From Rhizobium sp. 007 (lineage in GTDB: Bacteria > Pseudomonadota > Alphaproteobacteria > Rhizobiales > Rhizobiaceae), in assembly GCF_015353075.1 (NCBI RefSeq), contig NZ_CP064187.1, positions 4,099,001 through 4,163,000 of the forward strand: 64,000 nt of DNA, read 5' to 3'. Position 1 is the stretch's first letter, and every line of letters begins with the position of its first letter. The notes below the pieces were generated by a model. It had not been told where the DNA came from. It did no database searches and was given only the letters and a program-made list of their open reading frames with translations. This document shows, one piece after another, positions 15,581 to 25,743 of this stretch. Made by a program: the position numbers and the translations under genes.

Positions 15581-18571
15581 ATGAAAAAAGGCGATCATCT
15601 TTTCCTTATTGACGGTTCGGGTTTCATCTTCCGGGCGTTTCACGCCCTGCCGCCGCTGACGCGCAAGTCCGACGGCTTGCCGGTCGGCGCAGTCTCTGGC
15701 TTCTGCAATATGCTCTGGAAGCTGCTGACCGATGCGCGTGACACCTCCGTCGGCGTCACGCCGACGCATCTTGCAGTTATCTTCGACTACTCGGCAAAGA
15801 CCTTCCGCAAGGATTTGTATGATGCTTACAAGGCCAATCGCTCGGCACCGCCGGATGAGCTGATACCGCAATTCGGGCTGATCCGCGAGGCGACGCGCGC
15901 CTTCAACCTGCCCTGCATCGAGACTGAAGGGTTCGAGGCCGACGATATCATCGCCACCTATGCCCGGCAGGCGGAAGGGACCGGCGCCGATGTGACGATC
16001 GTCTCCTCCGACAAGGATCTGATGCAGCTTGTGACGCCGAACGTCCACATGTACGACAGCATGAAGGACAAGCAGATCGGCATCCCGGACGTCATCGAGA
16101 AATGGGGCGTACCGCCTGAAAAGATGATCGACCTGCAGGCTATGACCGGCGATTCGGTCGATAATGTCCCGGGTATTCCCGGTATCGGCCCGAAGACCGC
16201 CGCGCAGCTTCTTGCAGAATACGGCGATCTCGACACGCTGCTGGACCGTGCGCATGAGATCAAGCAGGAAAAGCGCCGCCAGGCGATTCTCGAGAATGCC
16301 GACAAGGCAAGGCTCTCGCGCGAATTGGTTCGGCTGCGATCTGATGTGCCGCTGGTGCTTGGTCTGGACGACCTCGTTCTCGAAGTGCAGAACGGCCCGA
16401 AGTTGATCGGCTTCCTGAAGGCGCTGCAATTCACGACGCTGACGCGCCGTGTGGCGGAGGCCTGCAATTGCGATGCCAGTGCCATCGAGGCGGCCGACGT
16501 AAAAGTCGAGTGGGGTACTGCTGCGCACGGCCCCGATCTCGATGCCGCTGAACCGGAGCCGGTTGCGGGCGGCATCCCGGATGTCGAGGGCGCTGCCGTT
16601 CCGATTCCCGTCAAGGCCAAGCCCGCCGGCAAAGGCTTTACGCCCGCCGAACTTGCCAAGGCGCGCGCCGAAGCCTTTGCAGTGCTGCCATTTGATCATT
16701 CTACCTACGTGACGATCCGCGATCTCGCGACGCTCGACAAATGGATTGGCGATGCGCGGGCAACCGGCCTGGTCGCCTTCGATACCCAAACCAATTCTCT
16801 TGATGCAATGCAGGCGGAGCTGGTTGGGTTCTCGATGGCGATTGCCGACAACGACAAGAACCCGGCGGGCGTCAAGACCCGCGCCGCCTATCTCCCGATC
16901 GGCCATAAGAACGGCGTCGGCGATCTCCTTGGCGGCGGGCTTGCGGACAATCAGATACCGATGCGGGATGTGCTGCCGCGGCTGAAGGCGCTGCTCGAAG
17001 ACGAGTCCGTCCTCAAGGTCGCGCAGAACCTGAAATATGACTATCTGCTGATGAAGCGATATGGCGTCGAGACAATGAGCTTCGACGATACGATGCTGAT
17101 GTCCTACGTGCTCGACGCCGGCACCGGCGCGCACGGGATGGACTCGCTCTCAGAGAAATTTCTCGGCCATAAGCCCATTGCCTACAAGGATATCGCAGGA
17201 AGCGGCAGGGCGAATGTCACGTTCGACCTTGTCGATATCGACCGTGCTACGCATTACGCTGCCGAAGACGCCGATGTGACATTGCGGCTCTGGATGGTGC
17301 TGAAGCCACGACTTGCCGCAGCAAAACTGACGGCTGTCTACGAGCGTCTGGAGCGCCCGCTGCTGCCGGTACTGGCGCGCATGGAAGAACGCGGCATCAC
17401 GGTCGACCGTCAGATCCTGTCCCGCCTCTCCGGTGAACTGGCGCAAGGCGCTGCGCGCCTGGAGGACGAAATCTATGCGTTGGCCGGTGAGAAGTTCACG
17501 ATAGGCTCGCCGAAGCAGCTTGGCGACATCCTCTTCGGCAAGCTGGGGCTTGCCGGGGGCAGCAAGACGAAGACCGGGCAGTGGTCGACCTCGGCAAGCG
17601 TGCTGGAAGATCTTGCCGCCGCGGGTTTCGAGCTGCCGCGCAAGATCGTCGATTGGCGCCAGCTGACCAAGCTGAAATCCACCTATACAGATGCGCTGCC
17701 GGGTTACGTGCATCCGCAGACGAAGCGCGTCCACACTTCCTATTCGCTGGCTTCGACGACGACAGGGCGGCTTTCGTCGTCCGAGCCGAACCTGCAGAAC
17801 ATTCCGGTGCGAACGCTGGAAGGCCGGAAAATCCGCACCGCTTTCATCTCCACGCCCGGGCATAAGCTGATCTCGGCCGATTACAGCCAGATCGAACTGC
17901 GCGTGCTCGCGCATGTCGCGGAAATTCCGCAGCTGACCCAGGCTTTTGCCGAAGGCATCGATATTCACGCGATGACGGCCTCCGAAATGTTCGGCGTTCC
18001 TGTCGATGGCATGCCGGCCGAAGTGCGCCGCCGCGCCAAGGCGATCAACTTCGGCATCATCTACGGGATTTCCGCCTTTGGCCTTGCCAACCAGCTCTCG
18101 ATCGAGCGCTCGGAAGCGGGTGACTACATCAAGAAATACTTCGAGCGTTTCCCCGGCATTCGCGACTATATGGACAGCCGCAAACAGATGGCGCGCGACA
18201 AAGGCTATGTCGAAACGATCTTCGGGCGGCGAATCAACTATCCGGAAATCCGCTCCTCCAATCCTTCGGTGCGCGCCTTCAACGAGCGGGCTGCGATCAA
18301 CGCACCGATCCAGGGCTCGGCAGCCGATGTCATCCGCCGGGCAATGATCAAGATCGAACCGGCACTCGCCGAAGCCGGCCTTGCGGATCGGGTGCGCATG
18401 CTGTTGCAGGTGCACGATGAACTGATCTTCGAAGTCGAAGATGCCGACGTCGAAAAGGCGATGCCGATCATTGTATCCGTCATGGAAAACGCCGCCATGC
18501 CGGCGCTTGAAATGCGCGTGCCGTTGAAGGTCGATGCGCGCGCCGCGACCAATTGGGACCAAGCGCACTGA
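15581..18571 (+). CDS. polA: DNA polymerase I
   Basis: This 996-residue enzyme fills gaps and removes RNA primers. The 5'-3' exonuclease domain covers residues 1-300 (FLIDGSGFIFRAFHALPPL, TEGFEADDIIATYAR, GDSVDNVPGIPGIGPKTAA). The proofreading domain (about 370-570) keeps motif II (QNLKYDYLL) and motif III (HYAAEDADVTLRL), but motif I reads FDTQTNSLD with Gln403 where family members normally have Glu. The polymerase domain has DYSQIELRVLAH (motif A), RRRAKAINFGIIYG (O-helix, motif B) and LQVHDELIFEV (motif C). ATG 15581 begins MKKGDHLFLIDGSG. Confidence 0.97.
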   Translation: MKKGDHLFLIDGSGFIFRAFHALPPLTRKSDGLPVGAVSGFCNMLWKLLTDARDTSVGVTPTHLAVIFDYSAKTFRKDLYDAYKANRSAPPDELIPQFGLIREATRAFNLPCIETEGFEADDIIATYARQAEGTGADVTIVSSDKDLMQLVTPNVHMYDSMKDKQIGIPDVIEKWGVPPEKMIDLQAMTGDSVDNVPGIPGIGPKTAAQLLAEYGDLDTLLDRAHEIKQEKRRQAILENADKARLSRELVRLRSDVPLVLGLDDLVLEVQNGPKLIGFLKALQFTTLTRRVAEACNCDASAIEAADVKVEWGTAAHGPDLDAAEPEPVAGGIPDVEGAAVPIPVKAKPAGKGFTPAELAKARAEAFAVLPFDHSTYVTIRDLATLDKWIGDARATGLVAFDTQTNSLDAMQAELVGFSMAIADNDKNPAGVKTRAAYLPIGHKNGVGDLLGGGLADNQIPMRDVLPRLKALLEDESVLKVAQNLKYDYLLMKRYGVETMSFDDTMLMSYVLDAGTGAHGMDSLSEKFLGHKPIAYKDIAGSGRANVTFDLVDIDRATHYAAEDADVTLRLWMVLKPRLAAAKLTAVYERLERPLLPVLARMEERGITVDRQILSRLSGELAQGAARLEDEIYALAGEKFTIGSPKQLGDILFGKLGLAGGSKTKTGQWSTSASVLEDLAAAGFELPRKIVDWRQLTKLKSTYTDALPGYVHPQTKRVHTSYSLASTTTGRLSSSEPNLQNIPVRTLEGRKIRTAFISTPGHKLISADYSQIELRVLAHVAEIPQLTQAFAEGIDIHAMTASEMFGVPVDGMPAEVRRRAKAINFGIIYGISAFGLANQLSIERSEAGDYIKKYFERFPGIRDYMDSRKQMARDKGYVETIFGRRINYPEIRSSNPSVRAFNERAAINAPIQGSAADVIRRAMIKIEPALAEAGLADRVRMLLQVHDELIFEVEDADVEKAMPIIVSVMENAAMPALEMRVPLKVDARAATNWDQAH

Positions 18572-18736
18572 GCGCTTCGTCCTTCCGGCCCCAAAGATTT
18601 TTCTTGATGACTTAACTCGTTGGCAAATCTAGGTTTTTTGTTCCAGAGGTGTGCCGTTTAGATGCGGCTGGAAGGAACTTGTTAACCTTCATTTTCTAAT
18701 CCGGTTGGGTCAGAAATTGAGTGAGTAGCGGGTCGC

Positions 18737-21016
18737 ATGCGTTTTCCCAGAACGAATTTGACGGATGCCGGTGATTTTTCCTCGGAAATAGACGTACAGC
18801 ATGCGGGTGATGACATAAATGTCGCTCCCGCAGCGCCGGTTTGGCAAAGCAATTTCTCGCTTGCACCGAACGTGCGTTTTACCCGCACGCCGGAAAACCT
18901 GATCAGTAAACGCCGCGCGCCGGCCGAATCGGAACAGTCGTCTCGCGAGGAGACCGTCAGCGAAGGGCCGGCTGTTGATGTCGAGCCAAGCGCCCCGATG
19001 ATGATTGACGTGCCGTTCGACATCTATCTGCCGGAAGCCGCTCCATCCGTGTCCGAGATCGATCATCCCAAACATGTCGCCGAAATTCAGGTCGAGCCGG
19101 AACTTCGCGCTTCGTCCGAGCTGACCGACATTTCCGATTTCGCCTTCTGGGAAGTCATGGCCTTCGAGGAAGCGACTGCGGCCCCGATTACCCTCCCGGT
19201 TGCTTTCCTGCCGAAGGTTGAGGTCACGCCGGAATCGATCATCCAACATTTCCGCGTGATGGAATGGCGCCCGGGAGGGAGACCGCAGAAGCCCGACGCA
19301 CCAGCCACGGCCACGGCCGCTCCAGCGCCTGTAAGGTCTATATCGAACGTGGCTCCGGCAGCTCGACCGGCCGCCCCACCGGTGACCGCGAAAACGCAGC
19401 CGATCGCGCCGATGCCGGTTCGCGTGCAGGCCGCTGCACCCCTGGCGCCCGCACCCCGGGCTGTAACGCAGAAGACAATCCCGGCGAATATCGATCCATC
19501 CGGCTACGAGTTTCCGCCGCGCTCGCTGCTGCAGGAACCACCGGAGCGTCTTGGGGAGATCATGCCGCAGGAAACGCTCGAGCAGAATGCCGGGCTGCTG
19601 GAAAGCGTGCTGGAGGACTTCGGCATCAAGGGCGAGATCATTCATGTCCGCCCGGGTCCGGTCGTAACGCTTTACGAATTCGAACCTGCACCCGGAGTGA
19701 AGTCGTCGCGCGTCATCGGCCTTGCCGACGATATAGCCCGCTCCATGTCGGCGCTGTCGGCCCGTGTCGCCGTGGTGCCCGGCCGCAATGTCATCGGCAT
19801 CGAATTGCCGAACGCGATGCGCGAGACGGTCTATTTCCGCGAGATGATCGAGAGCCAGGATTTCGAGAAGAGCGGCTACAAGCTGGCGCTCGGCCTCGGC
19901 AAGACGATCGGCGGCGAGCCGGTGATCGCCGAGCTTGCGAAGATGCCGCACCTGCTGGTAGCCGGCACCACCGGCTCCGGTAAATCCGTCGCCATCAACA
20001 CGATGATCCTCTCGCTGCTCTATCGCATGACACCGGAACAGTGCCGTCTCATCATGGTCGATCCGAAGATGCTGGAACTGTCCGTCTATGACGGCATCCC
20101 GCACCTATTGACGCCCGTCGTCACCGATCCGAAGAAGGCCGTGATGGCGCTGAAATGGGCGGTGCGCGAAATGGAGGAGCGCTACCGCAAAATGTCGCGC
20201 CTCGGTGTGCGCAACATCGACGGCTACAACGGCCGTGTCGCGCAGGCCCGCGAAAGGGGCGAGACGGTCCACATCATGGTCCAGACCGGTTTCGACAAGG
20301 GCACAGGTGCGCCGATCGAAGAGCAGCAGGAAATGGACCTGACGCCGATGCCCTATATCGTCGTCATCGTCGACGAAATGGCCGACCTCATGATGGTCGC
20401 CGGCAAGGAGATCGAGGGCGCGATCCAGCGACTGGCCCAGATGGCGCGCGCCGCCGGCATCCATCTCATCATGGCGACACAGCGTCCGTCGGTCGATGTC
20501 ATCACCGGCACCATCAAGGCGAATTTCCCGACTCGAATCTCCTTCCAGGTCACATCGAAGATCGACAGCCGCACGATCCTTGGCGAGCAAGGCGCCGAGC
20601 AGCTGCTCGGCCAGGGCGACATGCTGCACATGCAGGGTGGCGGCAGGATTTCCCGTGTCCACGGCCCGTTCGTCTCCGACCTCGAAGTCGAAAAGGTCGT
20701 CGCGCATCTGAAGACGCAGGGCCGTCCGGAATATCTGGAGACGGTCACGGCTGACGAAGAGGAGGATGCCGAGCCGGAAGAGGGCGCCGTCTTTGACAAG
20801 AGCGCGATCGCGTCCGAGGATGGCAACGAGCTTTACGATCAGGCGGTCAAGGTCGTGCTGCGCGACAAGAAGTGCTCGACCTCCTACATCCAGCGCCGCC
20901 TCGGCATCGGCTACAACCGCGCGGCATCGCTTGTGGAGCGCATGGAAAAGGAAGGCCTCGTCGGTCCCGCGAATCATGTCGGCAAACGTGAGATCGTGTC
21001 GGGGCGCGAAGAATGA
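18737..21016 (+). CDS. ftsK: FtsK/SpoIIIE-type DNA translocase without membrane domain
   Basis: This 759-residue hexameric motor has an unusual N-terminus: the first 250 residues are acidic, then Ala/Pro-rich, with no transmembrane helices. The alpha/beta motor follows, with Walker [13 protein letters not shown] and Walker [28 protein letters not shown] and [13 protein letters not shown]. The C-terminal winged-helix gamma domain ([20 protein letters not shown]) normally reads KOPS sequences near dif. Rhizobia often have two FtsK proteins, one membrane-bound and one soluble; this is the soluble type. ATG 18737. It converges on phnN with only 6 bases between stop codons. Confidence 0.92.
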   Translation: MRFPRTNLTDAGDFSSEIDVQHAGDDINVAPAAPVWQSNFSLAPNVRFTRTPENLISKRRAPAESEQSSREETVSEGPAVDVEPSAPMMIDVPFDIYLPEAAPSVSEIDHPKHVAEIQVEPELRASSELTDISDFAFWEVMAFEEATAAPITLPVAFLPKVEVTPESIIQHFRVMEWRPGGRPQKPDAPATATAAPAPVRSISNVAPAARPAAPPVTAKTQPIAPMPVRVQAAAPLAPAPRAVTQKTIPANIDPSGYEFPPRSLLQEPPERLGEIMPQETLEQNAGLLESVLEDFGIKGEIIHVRPGPVVTLYEFEPAPGVKSSRVIGLADDIARSMSALSARVAVVPGRNVIGIELPNAMRETVYFREMIESQDFEKSGYKLALGLGKTIGGEPVIAELAKMPHLLVAGTTGSGKSVAINTMILSLLYRMTPEQCRLIMVDPKMLELSVYDGIPHLLTPVVTDPKKAVMALKWAVREMEERYRKMSRLGVRNIDGYNGRVAQARERGETVHIMVQTGFDKGTGAPIEEQQEMDLTPMPYIVVIVDEMADLMMVAGKEIEGAIQRLAQMARAAGIHLIMATQRPSVDVITGTIKANFPTRISFQVTSKIDSRTILGEQGAEQLLGQGDMLHMQGGGRISRVHGPFVSDLEVEKVVAHLKTQGRPEYLETVTADEEEDAEPEEGAVFDKSAIASEDGNELYDQAVKVVLRDKKCSTSYIQRRLGIGYNRAASLVERMEKEGLVGPANHVGKREIVSGREE

Positions 21017-21022
21017 AGCCGG

Positions 21023-21622
21023 CTAACTAATTTTCGTGAGGAAGCCGTTGAGCGTCTCGATGATCTTGCGCCCGGCTTCTTCCAGCGAGCTGCTGTTGTC
21101 CAGTTCGGTGACGTCGTAGTCGCCCCGTACGGTCAGCGGGCCGCGGGCGAGGCGGGCCATAATGTCTTCGTGCGTCTCGCGGCCGCGGGCTTCGAGGCGG
21201 CCTGCCAGCACTTCCGGGCGGGCGGTCACGTTGATGACCTTGAGGCGGGGAAAAACGGCCTGGAAGAGGTGGAGTGCCGAGCGGGAGCCGTTGGCGATTA
21301 CCAGGTGTCCCTTGGCGAGCGCGACGGAAACCTCTGCTGGAATGCCGTATTTCAGGCCATGCGCCTCCCACCATACGGCGAAGTTGCCGGATTGCTCCAT
21401 AGAGACGAAGCCTCCGTCGGAAACGGACAGATGATCTTCGCCGCCGGCATCGCGGTCCCGTGTGATGACGCGGCGGACGAAATGCACGTCGGGACGGCCG
21501 GCAAAATGCTTTGCCGCCAAGTTTATCAGCGTGTCCTTGCCGGCGCCGCTCGGGCCGACGACGACGACCATGATGCCTCGCTCTGTGCCGGGTACCAAGT
21601 GTGGCTCGTGCGAGGGGATCAT
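21023..21622 (-). CDS. phnN: ribose 1,5-bisphosphate phosphokinase PhnN
   Basis: The 199-residue kinase converts ribose 1,5-bisphosphate to PRPP, the last step that returns the phosphonate-derived sugar to metabolism. It has a guanylate-kinase-like fold with P-loop GPSGAGKDTL and TRDRDAGGEDH. Last gene of the operon; its ATG overlaps the phnM stop (ATGA). Confidence 0.93.
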   Translation of the reverse strand: MIPSHEPHLVPGTERGIMVVVVGPSGAGKDTLINLAAKHFAGRPDVHFVRRVITRDRDAGGEDHLSVSDGGFVSMEQSGNFAVWWEAHGLKYGIPAEVSVALAKGHLVIANGSRSALHLFQAVFPRLKVINVTARPEVLAGRLEARGRETHEDIMARLARGPLTVRGDYDVTELDNSSSLEEAGRKIIETLNGFLTKIS

Positions 21623-22758
21623 GCGACCCGGCGCCCTTCGCGCCAGACGGAACGGGTCACCGGCACGCCCTCGTCGCGGAAGACGCGGACAAGATCGGCA
21701 CGAAGGCCGATCTCGATTCGGCCGCGATCATTGAGGCTGACGGTGCGCGCGGGCGTGGCGGTCACCATCGCGATGGCCTTGGACAACGAAATGGTCTCCA
21801 CCTCGTCGGCAAGAATGAAGGGTGCGTAAAGCAAGCTGAGCGGCACGTAATCGGAAGAGAGCACGTCGAGGACGCCGAGCTCTGCAAGATCGCGAGCGGC
21901 AATGTTGCCTGAGTGAGACTTGCCGCGCACGACATTGGGAGCGCCCATCAGCACGCTCATTCCGTGCGCGTGCGATGCCTTGGCGGCGTCGAAGCTCGTT
22001 GGAAACTCCGCAAGGCGCACGCCGTTTTCAATCGCCTCGTCGACATGGGCAAGTGTCGCATCGTCGTGGCTCGCAACGGTGATACCACGCTCCTTGCAGA
22101 CCGTGGCGATCGCGGTGCGGTGCGGCGTCGAATTGCGAGCGGATTCGCCGAGGCGCTTTTCGATGAAGCGCGCGAACGCCTCGTCCGAAAGGCCGCGCTT
22201 CTTCTGATAGTAGAAGACGTACTGGTCCATCGTCTGGAACTGACGCTGGCCCGGCGCGTGGTCCATGAGCGAAACGAGGCGGACATAGGGATCGTCCTCG
22301 AAGTCTGCGAAATGCGCCAGGACGTTGTCGGCCGAGACTTCGCATCGCAGGTGGATCAGGTGTTCCGCGCGAAGCCGGCCTTCCTGCTCGGCCTTCTGGA
22401 TGGCGTCAGCCATCTCGCGCATTTCGCCATGTTCAAAGCCACCGTCCTCGTCCGCGCCCATGCGCAGGCAGTCGAAAACGGTGGTGATGCCGGAGGTGAC
22501 GATCTGGGCGTCATGGGCCTGGATGGCCGCCGTCTTGTTCCAGCGCAGGCCCGGGCGAGGCGAATAGTGGCCTTCCAGGTGGTCGGTATGGAGTTCGACG
22601 AGGCCGGGGATCAGGTAATCGCCTTCGAAATCCTCTCCGTTTGCCGAATTGCCTTCGGAGATATCGGCAATCCTGCCGTCGCGGATCAAAAGCGAGCCAC
22701 TCACGATCTCGTCTTCAAGAACGATGCGGGCGTTGGAAAGGACTGTCTCTGTGGTCAT
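21619..22758 (-). CDS. phnM: alpha-D-ribose 1-methylphosphonate 5-triphosphate diphosphatase PhnM
   Basis: The 379-residue amidohydrolase-fold enzyme releases pyrophosphate from the triphosphate product of PhnGHI, giving the substrate for PhnJ. Metal-binding motifs visible are GLVELHTDHLEGH, the VASHDDATLAHV His/Asp segment and LDVLSSDYVP. The N-terminus TETVLSNARIVLEDEIVSGS is typical. Length matches the family. It is overlapped by phnN and follows a DUF1045 gene by 11 bases. Confidence 0.95.
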   Translation of the reverse strand: MTTETVLSNARIVLEDEIVSGSLLIRDGRIADISEGNSANGEDFEGDYLIPGLVELHTDHLEGHYSPRPGLRWNKTAAIQAHDAQIVTSGITTVFDCLRMGADEDGGFEHGEMREMADAIQKAEQEGRLRAEHLIHLRCEVSADNVLAHFADFEDDPYVRLVSLMDHAPGQRQFQTMDQYVFYYQKKRGLSDEAFARFIEKRLGESARNSTPHRTAIATVCKERGITVASHDDATLAHVDEAIENGVRLAEFPTSFDAAKASHAHGMSVLMGAPNVVRGKSHSGNIAARDLAELGVLDVLSSDYVPLSLLYAPFILADEVETISLSKAIAMVTATPARTVSLNDRGRIEIGLRADLVRVFRDEGVPVTRSVWREGRRVA

Positions 22759-22769
22759 CTGCGGATCTC

Positions 22770-23465
22770 TTAGAGTTTGGCGCCAGCAAGCGGCAGCCAG
22801 GAATGAATCTTGAACGGCCCGCCGCGCTCTTCTTCGGTGAAGACCGCGAGGCCGGAAATGGAAAGCGGCCGGCCGATGAAGGAGGCAAAACGCTTCTCCA
22901 GGATCGATTTCATCAGTGCTGAGCGCTCTTCCGGCATCTGGCCGGTCAGCGTCATGTGGAAACCGAAATCCTCCATTACATAGGGATAACCCCAGCGCAT
23001 GAGGTTGGCACGCTGGCTTTCCGTCAATTTTTCAGGCTTTCGCCTTGCAATATCGGCCTCGCAAAGCGCTGCGCGAAACGGCTCGAAGGACTTTACCACG
23101 CTTGCCGCGAAATCCTGAAGCGGCGCATGCAAAAAACCCGGAACGAGCGCAAAGAAGCGGCCGATCTGCCCGAGGACAAGTTCGGGGATTTCGAATGCCG
23201 GTGTTCGGCCGGTGAAATCCTCGACGACAGCCATCAAGTCTCTCTCGTTGACCGAAGAGGCAAGCGCAAAAGGCGCCTTTATAGTCGCATGAAAGCCGTA
23301 ACGGCGCGGATCGGCGGTCAGCTCGAACTGCTCTGCGGCCGTCATCCCATCTTCCTCTGGAGCCGGATAAGTTTCGCCCGCAAATGCGTCGCGCCCAAGC
23401 CAGACGGAGGCAGCGCCAGTCAGGGGATCGTTCTTTGGCGGCGTGAAATAAAGGGCGTAGCGCAA
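22770..23465 (-). CDS. DUF1045 2H-phosphoesterase-like protein of phosphonate metabolism
   Basis: The 231-residue protein contains two His-x-Thr motifs, YGFHATIKAPF (H59) and FGFHMTLTG (H170), the hallmark of 2H phosphoesterases. DUF1045 proteins occur almost only in C-P lyase operons of rhizobia and relatives and are thought to act on cyclic phosphate intermediates, a role done by PhnP elsewhere. No phnP is seen here, which supports the idea. Start is TTG 23465 (MRYALYFTPP in family); an upstream in-frame start would add 37 odd residues. A 164-base spacer upstream suggests a separate promoter. Confidence 0.85.
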   Translation of the reverse strand: MRYALYFTPPKNDPLTGAASVWLGRDAFAGETYPAPEEDGMTAAEQFELTADPRRYGFHATIKAPFALASSVNERDLMAVVEDFTGRTPAFEIPELVLGQIGRFFALVPGFLHAPLQDFAASVVKSFEPFRAALCEADIARRKPEKLTESQRANLMRWGYPYVMEDFGFHMTLTGQMPEERSALMKSILEKRFASFIGRPLSISGLAVFTEEERGGPFKIHSWLPLAGAKL

Positions 23466-23558
23466 AAGTTCTTGTCCTGAAAAAATGGTCGAGCGGAGCC
23501 GCAATGTCAGCGATTTAGCGACGGACTGCAAGCAAGCTCCCCGGCTAAAAGATTTCCG

Positions 23559-23565
23559 TGACAGA
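23559..23565 (-). promoter_or_regulatory. possible PHO-box half-site before DUF1045-phnM-phnN
   Basis: CTGTCAC on the minus strand matches one 7-base half of the PhoB box; the second half, 11 bases on, is poor. It lies about 95 bases upstream of the DUF1045 start in the only long spacer of the phn block. Confidence 0.25.
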
Positions 23566-23629
23566 ACGATGATCAAGCGGCGACATAGAACTTTCAGCAG
23601 GCCTTGCCTGCGCCCTTCTGAACAGAGCT

Positions 23630-24247
23630 TTAGCCATCATGCCGGCAAAGGAAGTCTTCGGCCGACAGCGCCCGGAAATCCTCGAGCGCTGCGCGCAACC
23701 TTGAATGCTCCCAGTCCCACCAGGCAAGTTTGTCCATCCGCTCACCGATTTCCTTGGGGAAGCGTTCACGGATAAGCTTTGCGGGAACGCCGCCGACGAT
23801 CGTGTAGGGTGCGACATCGTTCGAGACGACGGCGCCGGCGCCAACCACCGAACCATTGCCGACGGTGACGCCGGGCAGGATGGTGGCCCCGTGGCCGATC
23901 CAGACGTCATGGCCGATGACGACGCGGTTGGAACGTCGCCATTCGAAGAATTCCGTCTCCATATTCGCATCCGGCCAGTAGTCCGCGGCGCGATAGGTGA
24001 AGTGATGCAACGTCGCACGCCATGTCGGATGGTTGGTCGCGTTGATGCGAACTGCGGCGGCAATATTTACGAACTTGCCGATCGTCGCGCACCAGATGGA
24101 GCCGTCCTGCATGATGTAAGAATAATCGCCGAATTCGACTTCGCTAATCCGGCAGCGTTCGGATATTTCCGTATAACGGCCAAGTGTGGCATCGCTGACG
24201 GAGGCGGTCTCATGAATATAGGGCGTGTCGCCCAGCTTCCGGCTCAT
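23630..24247 (-). CDS. phosphonate-cluster hexapeptide acetyltransferase
   Basis: The 205-residue protein is a left-handed beta-helix transferase of the chloramphenicol/xenobiotic acetyltransferase type. Hexapeptide repeats are visible ([60 protein letters not shown]), and H in ATNHPTW is the probable catalytic base region. This subfamily is found within C-P lyase operons; acetylation of aminoalkylphosphonates is the proposed role by analogy with PhnO, not shown. Its ATG overlaps the phnL stop by 4 bases. Confidence 0.88.
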   Translation of the reverse strand: MSRKLGDTPYIHETASVSDATLGRYTEISERCRISEVEFGDYSYIMQDGSIWCATIGKFVNIAAAVRINATNHPTWRATLHHFTYRAADYWPDANMETEFFEWRRSNRVVIGHDVWIGHGATILPGVTVGNGSVVGAGAVVSNDVAPYTIVGGVPAKLIRERFPKEIGERMDKLAWWDWEHSRLRAALEDFRALSAEDFLCRHDG

Positions 24248-24954
24248 GCTGCAACCGCCTTTCGCGGCGAAAACTGCTGGACGTCGAGGATGCGATCGGC
24301 GACCGCCCCTCGCACCTCCTCGTCATGGAATATGCCGAGAAGGGCAACACCCGCCTTTTTTTTCTCCGCGATCATGCCGACGACCACGGCGCGATTTGTT
24401 GCATCGAGAGAAGCGGTAGGCTCATCGAGCAGCAGCACCGTATGCTCTGTGATAAAACCACGAGCGATGTTGATGCGCTGCTGCTCGCCACCCGAGAAAG
24501 TCGCAGGCGGCAGTTGCCATAACGCTTCGGGAAGATTGAGCTTTTCGAGCAGTGCTGCCGCTTTTTCGCGAGCGCCGGCTGCGGCCACTCCGCGGGCAAC
24601 CAGTGGTTCGGCAACGACATCGATCGCGGCAACGCGCGGCACGGTGCGCAGGAACTGGCTGACATAGCCGAGCGTATGACGGCGGACATCGATAACGGTG
24701 CGTGGGTCCGCAGCGCCAAGATCGACAACCCGGCCCTTGTGGCTGATCAGGATCTGGCCGGTGTCGACGGCGTAGTTGCCGTAGATCATCTTGAGCAGGG
24801 AACTCTTGCCGATGCCCGAAGGGCCGCCAAGGACGACGCATTCGCCGGCAGCAACGGAGAAGGCGACATCGGAGATGACCGGCAGCTTGATGCCATCGCG
24901 CAAATGCATGGTGAAGCTCTTCGAGACTTCGGAAATGACGAGGGGCGTTGCCAT
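24244..24954 (-). CDS. phnL: C-P lyase ATP-binding protein PhnL
   Basis: The 236-residue ABC-type ATPase has Walker [15 protein letters not shown], signature [15 protein letters not shown] and Walker [13 protein letters not shown]. PhnL belongs to the C-P lyase system without a partner permease and supports the core complex. It is 12 bases from phnK and overlaps the acetyltransferase gene. Confidence 0.94.
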   Translation of the reverse strand: MATPLVISEVSKSFTMHLRDGIKLPVISDVAFSVAAGECVVLGGPSGIGKSSLLKMIYGNYAVDTGQILISHKGRVVDLGAADPRTVIDVRRHTLGYVSQFLRTVPRVAAIDVVAEPLVARGVAAAGAREKAAALLEKLNLPEALWQLPPATFSGGEQQRINIARGFITEHTVLLLDEPTASLDATNRAVVVGMIAEKKKAGVALLGIFHDEEVRGAVADRILDVQQFSPRKAVAA

Positions 24955-24966
24955 GATTGTTGCCTT

Positions 24967-25743
24967 TCAGACCTGCAGGATCGATGAGACGAGCAATTGC
25001 GTGTAGGGCTCGCGCGGGTCATCGAGCACCCGATCGGTCAGACCGTGCTCAATGACATAGCCATCCTTCATCACCATCATGCGATGCGAGAGCAGACGCG
25101 CGACGGCGAGGTCGTGCGTGACGATGATGGCCGAAAGGCCGAGATCATTGACGAGACCTCGAACCAGATCGAGCAGGCGCGCCTGAACCGAGACGTCGAG
25201 GCCGCCGGTCGGTTCGTCCATGAAGACGAGCCGCGGGCTGGTGACGAGATTGCGGGCGATCTGCAGGCGCTGGCGCATGCCGCCCGAAAAAGCGCGGGGC
25301 TGATCATCGATGCGGCCGGCGTCGATTTCGACACGCTCCAGCCAGTCGATGGCAGTCGAGCGGATTTTGCCATAGTGCCGGTCGCCGATCGCCATCAGCC
25401 GTTCGCCGACATTGGCGCCGGCCGACACCGTCATGCGCAGGCCGTCGGCCGGATTCTGGTGCACGAAACCCCAATCGGTGCGCATCAGGAAGCGACGCTC
25501 TGCCTCGTTCATGCGGTAGAGATCGCGATAGCTTCCGTCGCGCATATGATATTCGACGCTTCCGGTCGTCGGCATCAGGCGCGTCGAGATACAATTGAGT
25601 AGCGTCGTTTTGCCGGAACCGGACTCGCCGACGACGGCCAGCACTTCGCCCGGCCAGAGCTCGAAAGAGGCATTCCGGCAGCCGATACGATTGCCATAGA
25701 ATTTCGAAACGTCGTTGACTTTGAGAAGAGGGGTGTCGGTCAC
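24967..25743 (-). CDS. phnK: C-P lyase ATP-binding protein PhnK
   Basis: The 258-residue ABC ATPase binds the PhnGHIJ core. Walker [14 protein letters not shown]-loop FVHQNPADGLRM, signature FSGGMRQRLQIARNL, Walker B LVFMDEPTGGLDVS. GTG start at 25743 gives MTDTPLLKVND and overlaps the phnJ stop by 4 bases, consistent with coupled translation. Confidence 0.95.
   Translation of the reverse strand: MTDTPLLKVNDVSKFYGNRIGCRNASFELWPGEVLAVVGESGSGKTTLLNCISTRLMPTTGSVEYHMRDGSYRDLYRMNEAERRFLMRTDWGFVHQNPADGLRMTVSAGANVGERLMAIGDRHYGKIRSTAIDWLERVEIDAGRIDDQPRAFSGGMRQRLQIARNLVTSPRLVFMDEPTGGLDVSVQARLLDLVRGLVNDLGLSAIIVTHDLAVARLLSHRMMVMKDGYVIEHGLTDRVLDDPREPYTQLLVSSILQV

Noticed and set aside
15185..17134. 649-codon minus-strand frame running through the first half of polA
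   Set aside because: It mirrors polA codon bias; its start lies inside polA. Only the part outside polA is kept as a doubtful short ORF.
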